From positions 69,235,623 through 69,299,622 of the forward strand of contig NC_081861.1 of NCBI RefSeq assembly GCF_963259705.1: a stretch of 64,000 nt of DNA, given 5' to 3'. The notes below the pieces were generated by a model. The model made no database searches. It saw only the letters and a program-made list of their open reading frames with translations, and was not told the origin of the DNA. Origin of the DNA: Myotis daubentonii (lineage: Eukaryota; Chordata; Mammalia; Chiroptera; Vespertilionidae). Each line of letters opens with the position of its first letter. The first letter of the stretch is position 1. A program made the translations under genes and the position numbers. Positions 1 to 11,080 of this stretch are shown here, piece after piece.

Positions 1-911
1 AAACTACTTATCTAGTCCTCTAATTCATTATACCTAGTTTTAATACCAAGGAAACACCATAAAACAAAAGTTTTCCTGTTTTTCATGATAATATGCTAAT
101 CATGAGATAGCTTATCATTCTTTTTATGAAACTAATCAGACTGGAGTGCTTTATGGTGTTTTGCAATTGTATTATTCATTAGAGGGGCTCTTGCTGGCAA
201 TTTTCTAGTCAAATGAAGGTGCAGTAGCAACACTGTTGAGAACTAATGGAGATTATATCAGAAGTGGAGATTTTACAACTAAAACAAGAAGCATTCTGTC
301 ATTTTAAATTAAAATCTAATAGCTAGTGATTATAATTAAGTTTCTAACTACACAAACAACAGTAAGTAATTTCAAGTTGCCATTTTTTAATAAAAAGAAC
401 CTTTCAAAATTCAGTGGCAATATTTATTGCACAAAATCAAAACTCTACCCATCTTGAAGTCTCATTGGTCTTTCATAACTGGTTGTCCCATTAACAACAA
501 TTAAATACTGAGTTTCAAAAGCAGCTGTGCTAAGTATTGTTTAAAGGCATTAAGCACTAATGAGAATTAGTCAATCATATTTGAAGGGAACAACTTTTAT
601 TCAAAGTTTATCTGGATATATACACTAGAGAATCCACACATGCAGTAGCTCTGATTATAGAGTACTTAAGTTTTTATTTTACTTCAAATGTTGAAAGAAA
701 AATGTCAGTTGCATAGCTAAGTGATTATTGATCCATCCTCATATTTTCTTTTTAAACCAGGTAAATGAATATTAAATATACACAAATCCAGACTGAGAAT
801 TTTCAATATTCTTGAGTTAACTGTTTAGAAAAATTAAATTTAGTGTTTTGTTTTGTCTTGTAGGCATCAATGTGGTTGAAAAGCTTGGTGAGGGAGTAGT
901 TTTACAAACTT
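1..911. other. AT-rich sequence, nothing recognised
   Basis: No convincing reading frame, RNA gene or repeat was recognised here. Base composition is AT-rich and typical of mammalian intergenic DNA. Confidence 0.5.
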
Positions 912-925
912 TCTTTTTCATTTTA

Positions 926-1230
926 TTTATTTTTTATTTTATTTTTTAATTTTTATTTTTTTATTGCTTAAAGTATTAAAGGAAGGAACTCTTACCATTT
1001 GCAACGTCATGGATGGAACTGGAGAGCATTATGCTAAGTGAAATAAGCCAGTCAATAAAGGAAAAATACCACATGATCTCACTCATTCATGGACAATAGA
1101 GACCATTATAATCTTTTGAACAATAATAGATACAGAGGCAGAGCTGCCTCAAACAGATTGTCAAACTGCAGCGGGAAGGCCGGGGAGGGTTGGGGGGCAG
1201 GAGGTAGGGGGGTAAGAGATCAATTAAAGG
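926..1230 (-). mobile_element. Short twin-primed (5'-inverted) L1 insertion
   Basis: A T-rich run followed by about 22 bases of antisense L1 3' end is joined to about 250 bases of sense-strand L1 3' sequence (from about 980, matching 33157-33394 of the L1 at 26998-33547). The 14-base target-site duplication tctttttcatttta is perfect, at 912-925 and 1231-1244. An antisense 3' end joined to an inverted upstream segment, with loss of about 120 bases at the junction, is the product expected from twin priming during L1 integration. Confidence 0.85.
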
Positions 1231-1244
1231 TCTTTTTCATTTTA

Positions 1245-4200
1245 ATAGCAGAATTGAGCTAGTCCCCTTAAGGACACAGCTTTTATATGTAGATCCCTTA
1301 CCTAGAAGACTCTATTGCTTTTTTGTTTGTTTTTAAATATAGCAACGTCCTGATATAAAATCAGATCTGAATAATTGTTTTGCTTCGAATGGTGACCATA
1401 TTAAAAATGTATAGATTAATTTACATGGTTGCTACAGCTTTATGCTTAATACCCAAATTTGATTTCAAATGTGCAGTTAATGTAAAGATTCTTATTACAG
1501 AAAGGATGGACATAATCATTTCAAATGACTTTAATTATCATATTATGTAATAAATAGCCTCAATTATGTTTGAATATTTGCTGATGAGATGTGGAAGTAG
1601 TAAGGTAAGTTGTGGAATATGATGGGTGAAACACTGAGCATGAAAGATATCTCACATCAGTAGTTCATTAAAAAAAAGGAAAAAAAAGAAATATATTTTG
1701 TATAATATTGCTTTCTACTGCTTTCTTTTTCTGGGAAATGTTATTTTCCAAAGAAAGTTAATGTATGACATTCAATAAATGATGAGCAACTGAATATAGG
1801 AGACTTATAATAACCTTTTAAATTTCAATTGAAACTGTGGTCTTCTAAATCTCAGAGGAAGATAAATGATCCTAATGTAATGTATCACTTTCAGCTCTAC
1901 AAGGTGAAGATTTTTTGCATTAAAAATTTTGTTCTTATGGGGAAAGAATGCAAGATGAACTTCATTACTATAAAGCAATTAAGTGAAAATTAGATAATCA
2001 CAAGGTGAGAAGAGCTCATTAATTAGAACAGCAGAAAAACACAGCATGCTGCCAAAAATGAAATACTTATGAAAAAGCAGATATGTAATAGACAGTATGA
2101 CAGAGTTAATATTAATTGCAAAGCTACTGAATATTAACAGAATGACATATTTTTTAAAATACAAGTTGATACATTTTTTAAAAGGGATTACCTTATAAAT
2201 CTTGGAGCCAAAGGGTTTTATTTCCTATTCACTTTGTTTTCACACCCCCTTCTCCTGTTCCTTTTAAAGGTCTCCTTAAGCAATATATATATTTTTTGTT
2301 TCTTATAGGTATTAAAGAATATACACCTATTCCAATCTACATTCATTCATTTTTAATAGAACTAAACTCATTTCAGCATAAAAGGCTATATTTCAGAAAC
2401 TAAAATGAGTTCTAAAGTGCTTATGCCCATGAATAATTCCAGATGCTAGTTCAGAGACTGAGAAAGAAAATGTATTACTCTGTAAAATGTGTACTCTGTC
2501 TCACTTAGTACTCTTATTGAACACTTCATGTTAAAACCATATGGTGACATATTTTTGGAGCTCCTCTAATATATTTTTACAAGACAGTGTTATGAGTATC
2601 ATTAGTTATTAGCAAAAATAAGTTTAAAAGGGCATTTAGCTATTAATATTATTAGTTTCATAGGAGAGCCTATAAACATAAATTATTTAAAAACTTATTG
2701 TGAAATATGCAACATTTAATATTTTTTAAGACACTGGATCATTTTCTGGATTTCCACTCTCATATCAACTGAAAGAAATTATCTCATCTGGCAATGCTAT
2801 CAAGTTGATATCTAATCACTAATTTCATTGTAATAAATTGCTTTTTGGGGAAAATTTAAAAAGTTCACATACTTAGACATAAATATTGATGAGTATACTG
2901 TCCCATTAAAAATAATTAATTTCTAACAATTTAGCTATCATTAGTTCTGTGCTTATGCAATAATCTCTTAATTAGAATAGTGCCCTCTGTTGGAACACTA
3001 GTGTTTGTTACAAATTTATTAATTACTTTGCAATTGACAGCTTTTTATGGGGAGAGGAATAGAGAACAATAGTTAAAGGCATAAGTATTTTATTTCCAAA
3101 GATGATTTTAAAGAACTTATCCTTTTCCCTTATTGTGGAAATAAAACATTTTGAAGAGCTGCTAAGGTCTTTATAAATAAAGATGGAATTTATTCTGACT
3201 ATAGATTAGGAACTTTGCTGTTGCTAACAGCTAGTTTACTCCATAGTTTGTAAGGAAACATGGAGATAAAATAATCAAGTATTGTAGTGTTTTTCTCATT
3301 CATTGTCAAGCTAGCATTGCCATTACCTGGTGTTTTTCTCAAGAATTGCTATTAAGAATTTTATGTGAAAATTGTTGCAATTTAATGGTACACCATCCAA
3401 AATGTAGCTACAAGCCAAAGTACTTGAGTACAAGTTGCCATAAAGTAATAGCAGTAAAGGTACTGTGTGTACAACACTTGGGAAACCAAAGATTTGTCTA
3501 GAAGAACCATTCAATAATGGAACAAGCATGTTGTCAGTACATTCTTAAGGGACATATAAAATACCTAAGCAGAACTTGTGTTATTATTTTATTAAGAACT
3601 TTAAAAAGTACTAGTAAATCATATCAAAATGCTCTGCTTTATAATATTTTCTTTCTACCAAAAATCTAACTAATTTGGTATATGTTTGAGTGGGAATGGA
3701 GTATATAGAGATTTCTTAGACATTCTTACTATGTATTGAAGAAAATAATAATATATCTAATTTGGTAACATTTTGGACATTTGTAATATTTTCGTTTTTA
3801 TAAAAACTTGCATTTTGTTAATGATTTTATAACCATTCATTTGAAAATAACTCCATTATCTTGGATTTTAGATATGTTTTGGTGGAGTGTAATTGTTGGT
3901 TTTGGATTTTTTTTTCAGATTAAATATCATAGTTAATTCAGCAAGAGTACTTCCCATCTCTTCATTAAACTATAGTTAAACACTTCCTATGTGTTGGGCA
4001 TTGCATTTAGTAGTAGAGGTAGAGAGATGAATACATACCCAATTCTGGCTCTGTAAGATTTGCAGTAATGATGTAAAAATGAAAATATAATTTCAATGTA
4101 ATGTATTGACCAACATGGAAAGTGTGAAAAAATTGGTTTCAGATAAAAATAAAATTATGAAAACTGTCTGGGAGGCTCAGGAACCATGTATAGAAAAGTT

Positions 4201-4349
4201 GAGATTTACACAGTGCCCCAAAGAATAATCATTTTGCCTAGTAGTCAGAGAAAAAAAAAAAGAGTGCCTTTGGAGTTTTGTTCATGAAGTTATTACCTGA
4301 ATTTTGTTGATGGTGTGCTATTTATTTCTTTCTTTCTTAATTCGCACCC
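1245..4349. other. AT-rich sequence, nothing recognised
   Basis: About 3.1 kb with no convincing gene or RNA. The reading frames are short and lack recognisable domains. Ancient repeats too diverged to name by eye are possible. Confidence 0.5.
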
Positions 4350-4574
4350 AAGGATATTTTTCCATTGATTTTTAGAGAGAGTGGAAGTGAGGAGGGGGGA
4401 CAGAGAGAGAAAAACATTGATGTGAGAGAGACACATCGATTGGTTGCTTCCCTCATGCATGTACCCCAATCAGGGCTGGGGATTGAGCTAGCAATCAAGG
4501 TATGTGCTCTTGACTGGAATCAAATCCAGGACCCTTCAGTCCATGGGCCAACGCTCTATCCACTGAGTCAAACT
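4350..4574 (-). mobile_element. tRNA-derived SINE (Ves-like), minus strand
   Basis: The reverse complement starts with a tRNA-like head, including the B-box region of the tRNA promoter, and ends with the GA-rich ATCGATG/AGAGAG tail typical of Ves SINEs. The head is separated from its last bases by the hAT MITE at 4583-4794. Confidence 0.75.
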
Positions 4575-4582
4575 GGCTAGGT

Positions 4583-4794
4583 CCGTGGTCAGCAAACTCA
4601 TTAGTCACCAGACCCAAATATCAACAGTACAACAATTGAAATTTCTTCTGAGAGCCAAATTTTTTAAACTTAAACTATATAGGTAGGTACATTGTTATTA
4701 ACTTAATTAGGGTACTCCTAAGGCTTAGGACGAGCCACACTCAAGGGGCCAAAGAGCCGCATGTGCCTCTCGAGACGCAGTTTGCTGACCACAG
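4583..4794. mobile_element. Non-autonomous hAT MITE, 212 bp
   Basis: The terminal inverted repeats are of the form gtggtcagcaaactc and gtttgctgaccac. The 8-base target-site duplication is ggctaggt at 4575-4582 and ggctaggg at 4795-4802, with one mismatch, and lies in the head of the flanking SINE. A second copy is at 23802-24014. There is no coding capacity; transposition would need a hAT transposase supplied in trans. Confidence 0.85.
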
Positions 4795-5134
4795 GGCTAG
4801 GGGAATTGTGTGCTTTTTCTACTGTATTTTTCAGTGTTTCAAATAAATTCTAAAAAAAATAGAATGTATATTTTTTGGAGAATAAAAAGAAAAGTATTTT
4901 TAAATTGATTAAGTAGATATTACATTAATTCAACTTTTTAAAAAAATTCAAATTATCATATACCTGACCACATGGTGAAAAAACTGTTCCTGTTAAATAA
5001 TGATTACTTTGGAGCATTTGTCCATGGAAATGCAAGCTGACATTTTGCTTATGATGTCTAGAGGCAGCACACTTGTTAAACACAATTTGTTCCTTCAGTT
5101 GCTTGACTTTCTTAATATTAAACAAATGAAAATC

Positions 5135-5712
5135 TTCTAACATCTGTGAGGCAGTATAGTGTTGTGGATAAGAACAGGTATTAGGAATCAAACTACAGTC
5201 AAAACTCAGTTCTCCAATGTGTTCTATCTCAAACAATTTGGTTCTCAAACAAGTTGATCATTGAAAAAATGGCTTGTTTGTTGAACAAAACTTCAGTTAG
5301 AGATCCAGCAACACTTCCTTGTTGATACCTGTATGATGAGTCATGCATCTCTCTGGCAACAAAGAAAAGAGAGAATGTGGGAGTATGAGTCAGTTTACAA
5401 CTAAACTTCACATTTGCTAATATCTCAGGAAATTGTACTGTGAGTATTTTCATATTTGGGAGGTTTTGTTTTTTGCTCTTGGAGGTCTGGAATGGATTAA
5501 TTCAATTTACATTATTTCTAACAGGAAAAAATGATTTGGTTTTTGAACAAATTGCTTCTCAAACAGCCTTCTAGAATGAAGTAAGTTCAAGAACTGAGAT
5601 TCTACTGTACCTACATTTAAACACCACTCTACCATTTGCTAACAACATAGTCTTGGTCATCAGTTACTTCAGGTGTCAGAGTCTGAGATTTCTCACTTAG
5701 GTAATGAAAATA
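5135..5712 (+). mobile_element. MIR SINE, split by a Tigger-like MITE
   Basis: The left part (5135-5195) reads like the MIR head (gcagtatagtgttgtggata) and the right part (5608-5712) like the MIR body, including accactctaccatttgctaac. Removing the intervening 412-base element restores a continuous MIR. Confidence 0.7.
5196..5607. mobile_element. Tigger/pogo-like non-autonomous DNA transposon
   Basis: Imperfect inverted termini (cagtcaaaactcagttctcc at left; the complement of cagtagaatctcagttcttg at right) are flanked by TA dinucleotides at 5194-5195 and 5608-5609. TA duplication is the hallmark of Tc1/mariner/pogo elements. No transposase frame is present. Confidence 0.7.
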
Positions 5713-5715
5713 CTG

Positions 5716-5718
<3 letters not shown>

Positions 5719-5762
<44 letters not shown>
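5719..5762. repeat. (TA)n microsatellite
   Basis: An uninterrupted TA run abutting the 5' end of the Helitron at 5763. Helitrons insert between A and T, so the run is a plausible target. Confidence 0.95.
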
Positions 5763-5765
<3 letters not shown>

Positions 5766-5854
5766 TATCTAATAAAAGAGAAACATGGTAATTAGCGTAC
5801 ATACGCTACCCTTCCCATTGGCTAATCAGGGCGATATGCAAAATAACTGCCAGA

Positions 5855-5866
5855 CAAGATGGCGGC
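5855..5866 (+). promoter_or_regulatory. YY1-type motif near the Helitron 5' end
   Basis: CAAGATGGCGGC matches the YY1 consensus, and an octamer-like ATGCAAA sits just upstream. HeliBat 5' ends are known to carry promoter activity in bats; activity of this copy is inference. Confidence 0.45.
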
Positions 5867-6429
5867 CGGTAGCCAGGCAGCTGGAAGCTAACATGAGACT
5901 TGCTTGCTTCAGTGACGGAGGACTCCAACGTTCCCCGCCTGCCTTGCCAGCCTCTGAGCTTGCAGTTTTAGAAACATTGTTACAAATATAGAAGCTAAAC
6001 AAAACCCCAGAAACATGCTTTCAGCCCTCCAGGATCTCAGAGCTGGAGTTGATACAGTGTTTCGATTATAGAACCAAACAAACCAGATACCTGCTTTCAG
6101 CAGCAGAAGCCTCAGAGCTGGAGCCAGAGCTAAGGCTGGCCCAGAATAAAAAAAAAACACACACACACAAAAAAACAAGGAACTGTTGGGAGCTTCACTC
6201 ACCCGCCAGCCTGAAAACAGCCCTCAGCCCCTCACCCAGACTAGACAGGCACCCCAGTGGGGACCCCCACCCTGATCCAGGATACCCTTCAGGGCAAACC
6301 AGCCGGCCCCCTCCCATGCACCAGGCCTCTATCCTATACAGTAAACGGGTAATATGCCTCCCAGCAACGGGATCAGCGGAGCCGCGAGGCCTCCCGGCAC
6401 CAGGATCAGCATGACAGGGGTCAGTGCCC

Positions 6430-6740
6430 AAACCCCCTGATCGCCCTGTGGCTCTGTGTGTGACAGGGGGCGGGGCCACAACCCCCTGATCAGCCCTGCT
6501 CTGTGCCTGATAGGGGAGAACTCCCAACCCCCTGATTGCCCTGCGGCAATGTGTGTGACAGGGTGCGGCGCCCCAACCCCCTGATCAGCCCTCCTCTGTG
6601 TGTGACAGGGTCCAGTGCCCCAACCCCCAAATCCGCCCTACCCTGAGTGTGACTGAGGGTGGCATCGCAACTTCCCGATCCGCCCTGCTCTGTGCATGAC
6701 AGGGGGCGGCGTCCCAACTCCCCAATCGGCCCTGCTCTGA
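6430..6740. repeat. Minisatellite in Helitron, about 7 units of 48 bp
   Basis: The repeated core is an AACCCCCTGATC-like segment followed by a gccctgctctgtgtgtgac-like segment. Overlapping open frames in several phases are by-products of the repeat. Confidence 0.8.
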
Positions 6741-6915
6741 GCCCAACCAGGGGCTGCACCTAGGGATTGGGCCTGCCCTCTGCCACCCAGGAGCAGGCCT
6801 AAGCCAGCAGGTCTTTATCTCCCGAGGGGTCCCAGACTGCGAGAGTGCACAGGCTGGGCTGAGGGAAACCCCCTCCCCCCCCAAGTGCACAAATTTTTGT
6901 GCACCGGGCCTCTAG

Positions 6916-6984
6916 TATATATATATGTGTGTGTGTGTATATATATATGTATGTGTGTGCATATATATATATATATATATATAA
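6916..6984. repeat. (TA)n/(TG)n microsatellite
   Basis: A mixed TA and TG simple repeat lying between the composite Helitron and the next Helitron. Confidence 0.9.
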
Positions 6985-7341
6985 TCTAATAACAGACAAA
7001 AAGGGTAATTGACCGTACCTTCGCTATGCCTCCCATTAGCTAATCAGCATGATATGCAAATTAACCACCAACAAAGATGGCAGTTAATTTGCATATGTAG
7101 GCTCCAAGTGGCTGAGCAAAGCCTAATGGCTCCCAGGCTCCCCGCAGAGCAGCGAAGCCTGATGGAAGCCCTGTGTGTTTATGCACCCTGGGGGTGCAGA
7201 GGTCCCATCCTAGGCAAAGGCCAATGGCGCAACTTCTGACTCTGAGAAGCGTCCTGGGGGCTGGAAGGCTGCTCCTCTGACCACAGCGCTGGAGTCTCAC
7301 TGCTCCATCAGGAGAGGAGCAGAGAAAGGGCGGAGCTTCCC

Positions 7342-7980
7342 TCAAAGTGACCGGAAACCCCCACCCACACCTGGCAGGAGGCTGGGCCTGTGTGCGGAGG
7401 ACTCACCTCCAAGCCCGGCTGGTGGCCCTGCCGCAGCCATGGCACTCCTGGGTGCAGGCCCCAGCGGGACACGGGGTGGCGGCGGGAGCGCCTTGAGTCC
7501 TGGGCTCCTCGCCTGCCTTCTGTGGCTTCCTTCTGCTTCAGGGCCTCTCCCTCCGCTGCCTCCTCCTCCCCAGCGCCCAGAGCAGGGGACACACAGAGGG
7601 TGCTCCCCGCTGGCCAAGGGGGTGAATGGAGGGGTGGGGACTCCCGGGTGAAGGGTCGCCCTGGGGAGGAGTCCCGACACCACCATGCCTGCTCAAGGAG
7701 CGCTGCCCAGGCCCTGAGCACAGCATGGAGCCACACAGGCCTGGAGGGCTCGGTGGGGGCGGGCGCACATGCGTCTGGTGCAGCAGGACATGCTAGGGAG
7801 CCACCCACCTTCCTTCCAGGGCCTCCTCCTGCTTCAGGGCCTTGCCCTCCGTGGCCTCCTATTTAGGGTCCTCCTCCTTAGGGGCCTCCTCCTCCCCGGC
7901 ACCCAGAGCAGCTCCCCGCTGGCCAGGGGGTGAATGGAGCAGTGGGGACTCCCGGGTGAAGGGTCGCCCTGGGGAGGAGT
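7342..7980 (+). repeat. Duplicated GC-rich segment at the front of the captured cargo
   Basis: Two stretches are present twice. The segment ending in the sequence for [14 protein letters not shown] occurs at about 7618-7680 and again at about 7924-7990. The upstream cttcagggcct block occurs near 7530 and 7830. A third block, with ccctgagcacagc and gtggagccgcc-like text, recurs at 7716-7815 and 9859-9975. The pattern suggests partial duplication of the cargo inside the Helitron. Confidence 0.65.
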
Positions 7981-9862
7981 CCCGACACCTGGACGCCCTG
8001 CTCCTGTTCAGCAACATCCCCAAGATCGCCCATCTGCACCTCGGGCTGTGGGGCAGAGTGATGGCGCTGATGGTGGAGAAGGCGCTGTGCATGTGGGTGC
8101 TGCTGCAGCCCGGGACCTCCTCAAAGGCTTCAAGATGTTGGGCTCCCTCTTCAAGCCCTACATCCGGTACTGCATGGAGGAGGAGGGCTGCATGGAGTAC
8201 ATGAGCAGCCTGCTGCCCGACAACGCCCTCTTCCGGGCCTAGAAGCACCAGCAGTGCCAGCGGCTGAAGCTGAGCGACATGCTCGCCAAGCCCCACCAGC
8301 GGCTCACCCAATACCTGCTGCTGCTCAAGTCAGTGCTGAGGACTAGCCACGTGCCAAGGAGGCCGTCATCTCCATGATCAGCTCCGTGGAGCCCTTCATC
8401 CACCACCTGAACACATGCATGTGGCAGCGACAGGAGCGGCAGCAGCTGGCTGCCGTGGTGAGCCGCATGGACGCCTACGAGGTGGTGGAGGGTAGCAACA
8501 ATGAGGTGGACAAGCTCCTGAAGGAATTTCTGCACCTGGACCTGACCGCGCCCATCCCTGTGGCTCCCCGGAGGAGACGCGCCAGCTGCTGTTGGAGGGC
8601 AGCCTGAGGATGAAGGAGGGAAAGGACAGCAAGATGGAGGTGTACTGCTTCCTCTTCACGGACCTGCTCTTAGTGACCAAGGCAGTGAAGAAGGCTGAGG
8701 GGACCAGGGTCATCAGGCCACTGCAGCTGGTGGACAAGATCGTGTGCCGGGAGCTGCGGGACCCTGGCTCCTTCCTCCTCATCTACCTGAACGAATTCCA
8801 CAGCGCCGTGGGGCCTACACGTTCCAGGCCAGCGGGCAGGCTCTGTGCCGGGGCTGGGTGGACTCCATTTACAATGCCCAGAACCAGTTGCAGCAGCTGC
8901 GTGCGCAGGAGCACTCAGGCAGCCAGCAGCACCTGCAGAGCCTGGAGGAGGAGGAGGAGGAGGAGGATGAGCAGGAGGACAAGGAGGAAGACAAGGAGGA
9001 AGAGGAGGGTGGGGAGAGTAGCACTTCCGCCGCTAGCTCCCCCACCATCCTCCGCAAAAGCAGCAACAGCCTGGACTCCCAGCACTGCTCCTCAGACGGC
9101 TCCACAGGACCCTGGCCATGGTGGTGCTGGAGCCCGGGGAGACACTCTCCTCTCCCGAGTTCGAGGGCGGCCCCTCCAGGTCCCAGTCGGACGAGATGTC
9201 CCTCAGTACCACCGCCTCATCTGTCACACCGACCAGCAAACTGCTGGCCCTGGGCCCCGGGGTTGGCAGCTCCTGCTCCATGGACTCCGCCTATGGCACC
9301 CTCTCCCTCACCTCCTTGCAAGACTTTGCGACCCCAGCCCCTGTGGTGGAGCCAGCGCCCTGGCTCCTAGATTTACCACAGGCCCCTTCACCCCTGCCCT
9401 CGCCCCGCCTCCGCCGCCACACCCCTGTCTAGCTGCAGCCCCGCCTGCCCCACCTGCTCAAGTCCAAATCTAAGACCAGCCTCCTGCAGCTGCTGGAAGG
9501 GGCCGCCACCCAGGTGGCCACCCCGCCCCCAGCCGCAGCCTGTCGGAACTCTGCTTGGCTGCCACAGCCACCGGCACTAGGACTTAGGGCTCCCCTCACA
9601 AGGCTGGGCCCCGCTGGAATTTTGGGGGCGCACCAAGCCCTGGCAGTGCCTCCCAGCTATCAGAGGTGGAGGGCAGGACCACCTGCCTGGTGGGGGAGCC
9701 CAAAGGGCCCGCCAGGAGGAGCAGAGAGCTGCCCTCAGGGACCTCCCCCAGGGTCCAGCCTGAGCCGCCCCCCGGGATCTCTGCCCAGCACAGGAAGCTG
9801 ACGCTGGCCCAGCTCTACCAGCTCTACTGCATCAGGACCACCCTGCTGCTTAACTCCCAGGC
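7980..9862 (+). pseudogene. PLEKHG5: PLEKHG5 fragment (RhoGEF, DH-PH and C-terminus), Helitron-captured
   Basis: Conceptual translation in shifting frames follows the PLEKHG5 (Syx) RhoGEF in order. The DH domain occupies about 7998-8560 ([46 protein letters not shown]). The PH domain occupies about 8580-8880 ([71 protein letters not shown]). An acidic tract (8943-9010) and the serine-rich C-terminal region ([30 protein letters not shown]) follow, reaching almost to the protein end near 9858. The parent activates RhoA. Exons are joined without introns, so the source was probably a processed copy. It is not functional: there is an in-frame stop at about 8240 and frameshifts near 8115, 8340, 8570, 8810 and 9110. 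The host Helitron is 6985-11223. Confidence 0.88.
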
Positions 9863-10635
9863 CCTGAGCACAGCGTGGAGCCGCCATGCTTGGAGGGCAC
9901 GGGGGGGGGGGGGGGGGACAGGCGCACGTGCGCCTGGTGCAGCGGGACTTGCTGGGGAGCCACCCGCCTTCCGGGGCAGACCTCAGGCCCAGCGCCCAAC
10001 GTGGAAGGGCCGCAATGCGGCCACCAGACCCTGAAGGCTGCCCTGAAAGCCACACAAAAACAACCTGCTGCTGGAGGGCAGGCATGCAGTGCTCCGGGAA
10101 GATGCTGGAGGTAGGGAAGGAAGGTCATGGAAGGGAACAATTGCAAGCGGAGATCCCAAAGGCTCTGAAAGCAGAGGACCAGCTCCTTGCAGACCTGAAC
10201 TCCTTGTGGGCCTCTTTCTCGGCCCTGTGGAAGCGGTGCAGACACAGGAGGAGGTGATGGACCGGGGCTGCGCCCAAGGAAGACTCGGAGGAAGCAATGT
10301 GTGGACAGGGCCAGGCGGAGCAGGCAGGCCTGTGCGGAGCCCTCTGGAGCGCAGCCAGACCCCAAGACGACCACCAAGCCAGGCCCCAGGGAGAAGCAAG
10401 CAGATGCCACTCCACTCGCTGGAGAAGACCATTGAACAGAAAACTAAAGAAACCGATTTTACATCATTTCTCAGGTGGAGAACAATTGGCATGTAAGCCC
10501 CTGACCAGTCCCCAGCCTCTCCTCTGTCTGTCTCTCTCACTCTTAGGTACCATGTTCTTTGTTCTCTCTTAACTGCAACTCATTTTTAAACTAGATTGCT
10601 TTTAAAAGAAGACTAAATAAAGTTTCCCTTAAGTT
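9863..10635 (+). other. Unidentified GC-rich cargo with 3'-end-like features
   Basis: This block lies between the PLEKHG5 fragment and the tandem repeat, inside the Helitron. I do not recognise its source. It contains a 17-base G run (9902 on), a pyrimidine tract ending in ctctcactcttag followed by gtaccatg at about 10530-10555 (resembling a splice acceptor), and AATAAA at about 10616. It may be a second captured transcript end or Helitron-internal sequence. Confidence 0.4.
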
Positions 10636-10639
10636 ATTT

Positions 10640-11080
10640 AGGCGGTGATGGGGCTGCTGGGGCTGCTGGGGCTGCTGGGGGCCGGATTAGAGACACAAAC
10701 ACACAGGGGAGCCCGGCACCCAGCAGCCCCAAGTCCCGCTGAGGTGGGGCTGGGGCTGCTGTGGGCTTGATCAGAGACACAAACCCGCAGGCCTGGCACC
10801 CAGCAACCTTGGCACAGCAGACCCAAACCCCACCATCACAGAGCTGGGGATGCTGGGGGCAGAATCAGAGACACAAACCTGCAGGCTCAGCACCCAGCAG
10901 CCCAAGGCCCACCGCCTTGGTGCTGGGGCTGCTGGGGCCCTGATCGAAGACACAGATCCACAGCACCAGCACCCAGCAACCCCAAGCCCCGCCATCAAGG
11001 TGCGGGGGCTGCTGGGGGTATCAGAGACACAAACCTGCAGGTCCGGCACCCAGCAGACCCAAGGCCTTCGTGGCAGCACT
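10640..11080 (+). repeat. Minisatellite, about 5 units of 80-100 bp
   Basis: Units start near 10647, 10751, 10843, 10925 and 11004. Each contains ggggctgctgggg, then atcagagacacaaac, ctgcagg and ggcacccagcag in that order. The array lies inside the 4.2 kb Helitron just before its 3' end. Confidence 0.85.

Larger units (their letters stand above)
5763..6915 (+). mobile_element. Composite HeliBat-type Helitron
   Basis: The 5' end is TCCTATCTAATAAAAGAG after A. The 3' end has the hairpin gtgcac-aaattttt-gtgcac followed by CTAG and then T, the classic HeliBat terminus. Near 6318-6330 an internal Helitron-like 3' end (caccaggcctct) runs directly into a second Helitron-like 5' start (tcctatacagtaaacggg). 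The element is therefore two Helitrons fused end to end. The second half holds about seven units of a roughly 48-bp minisatellite (6430-6740). A minus-strand relative with the same fusion lies at 48369-50018. No replication-helicase gene is present, so it is non-autonomous. Confidence 0.9.

Noticed and set aside
4925..5248. 107-codon minus-strand open frame
   Set aside because: It overlaps MIR and Tigger-like sequence and has no domain.
7980..9862. Functional PLEKHG5 gene
   Set aside because: It has an in-frame stop and several frameshifts, lacks introns and lies within a Helitron.
7342..10635. CpG-island promoter of a host gene
   Set aside because: The GC richness comes from captured exon sequence; no promoter arrangement or host gene start is visible.
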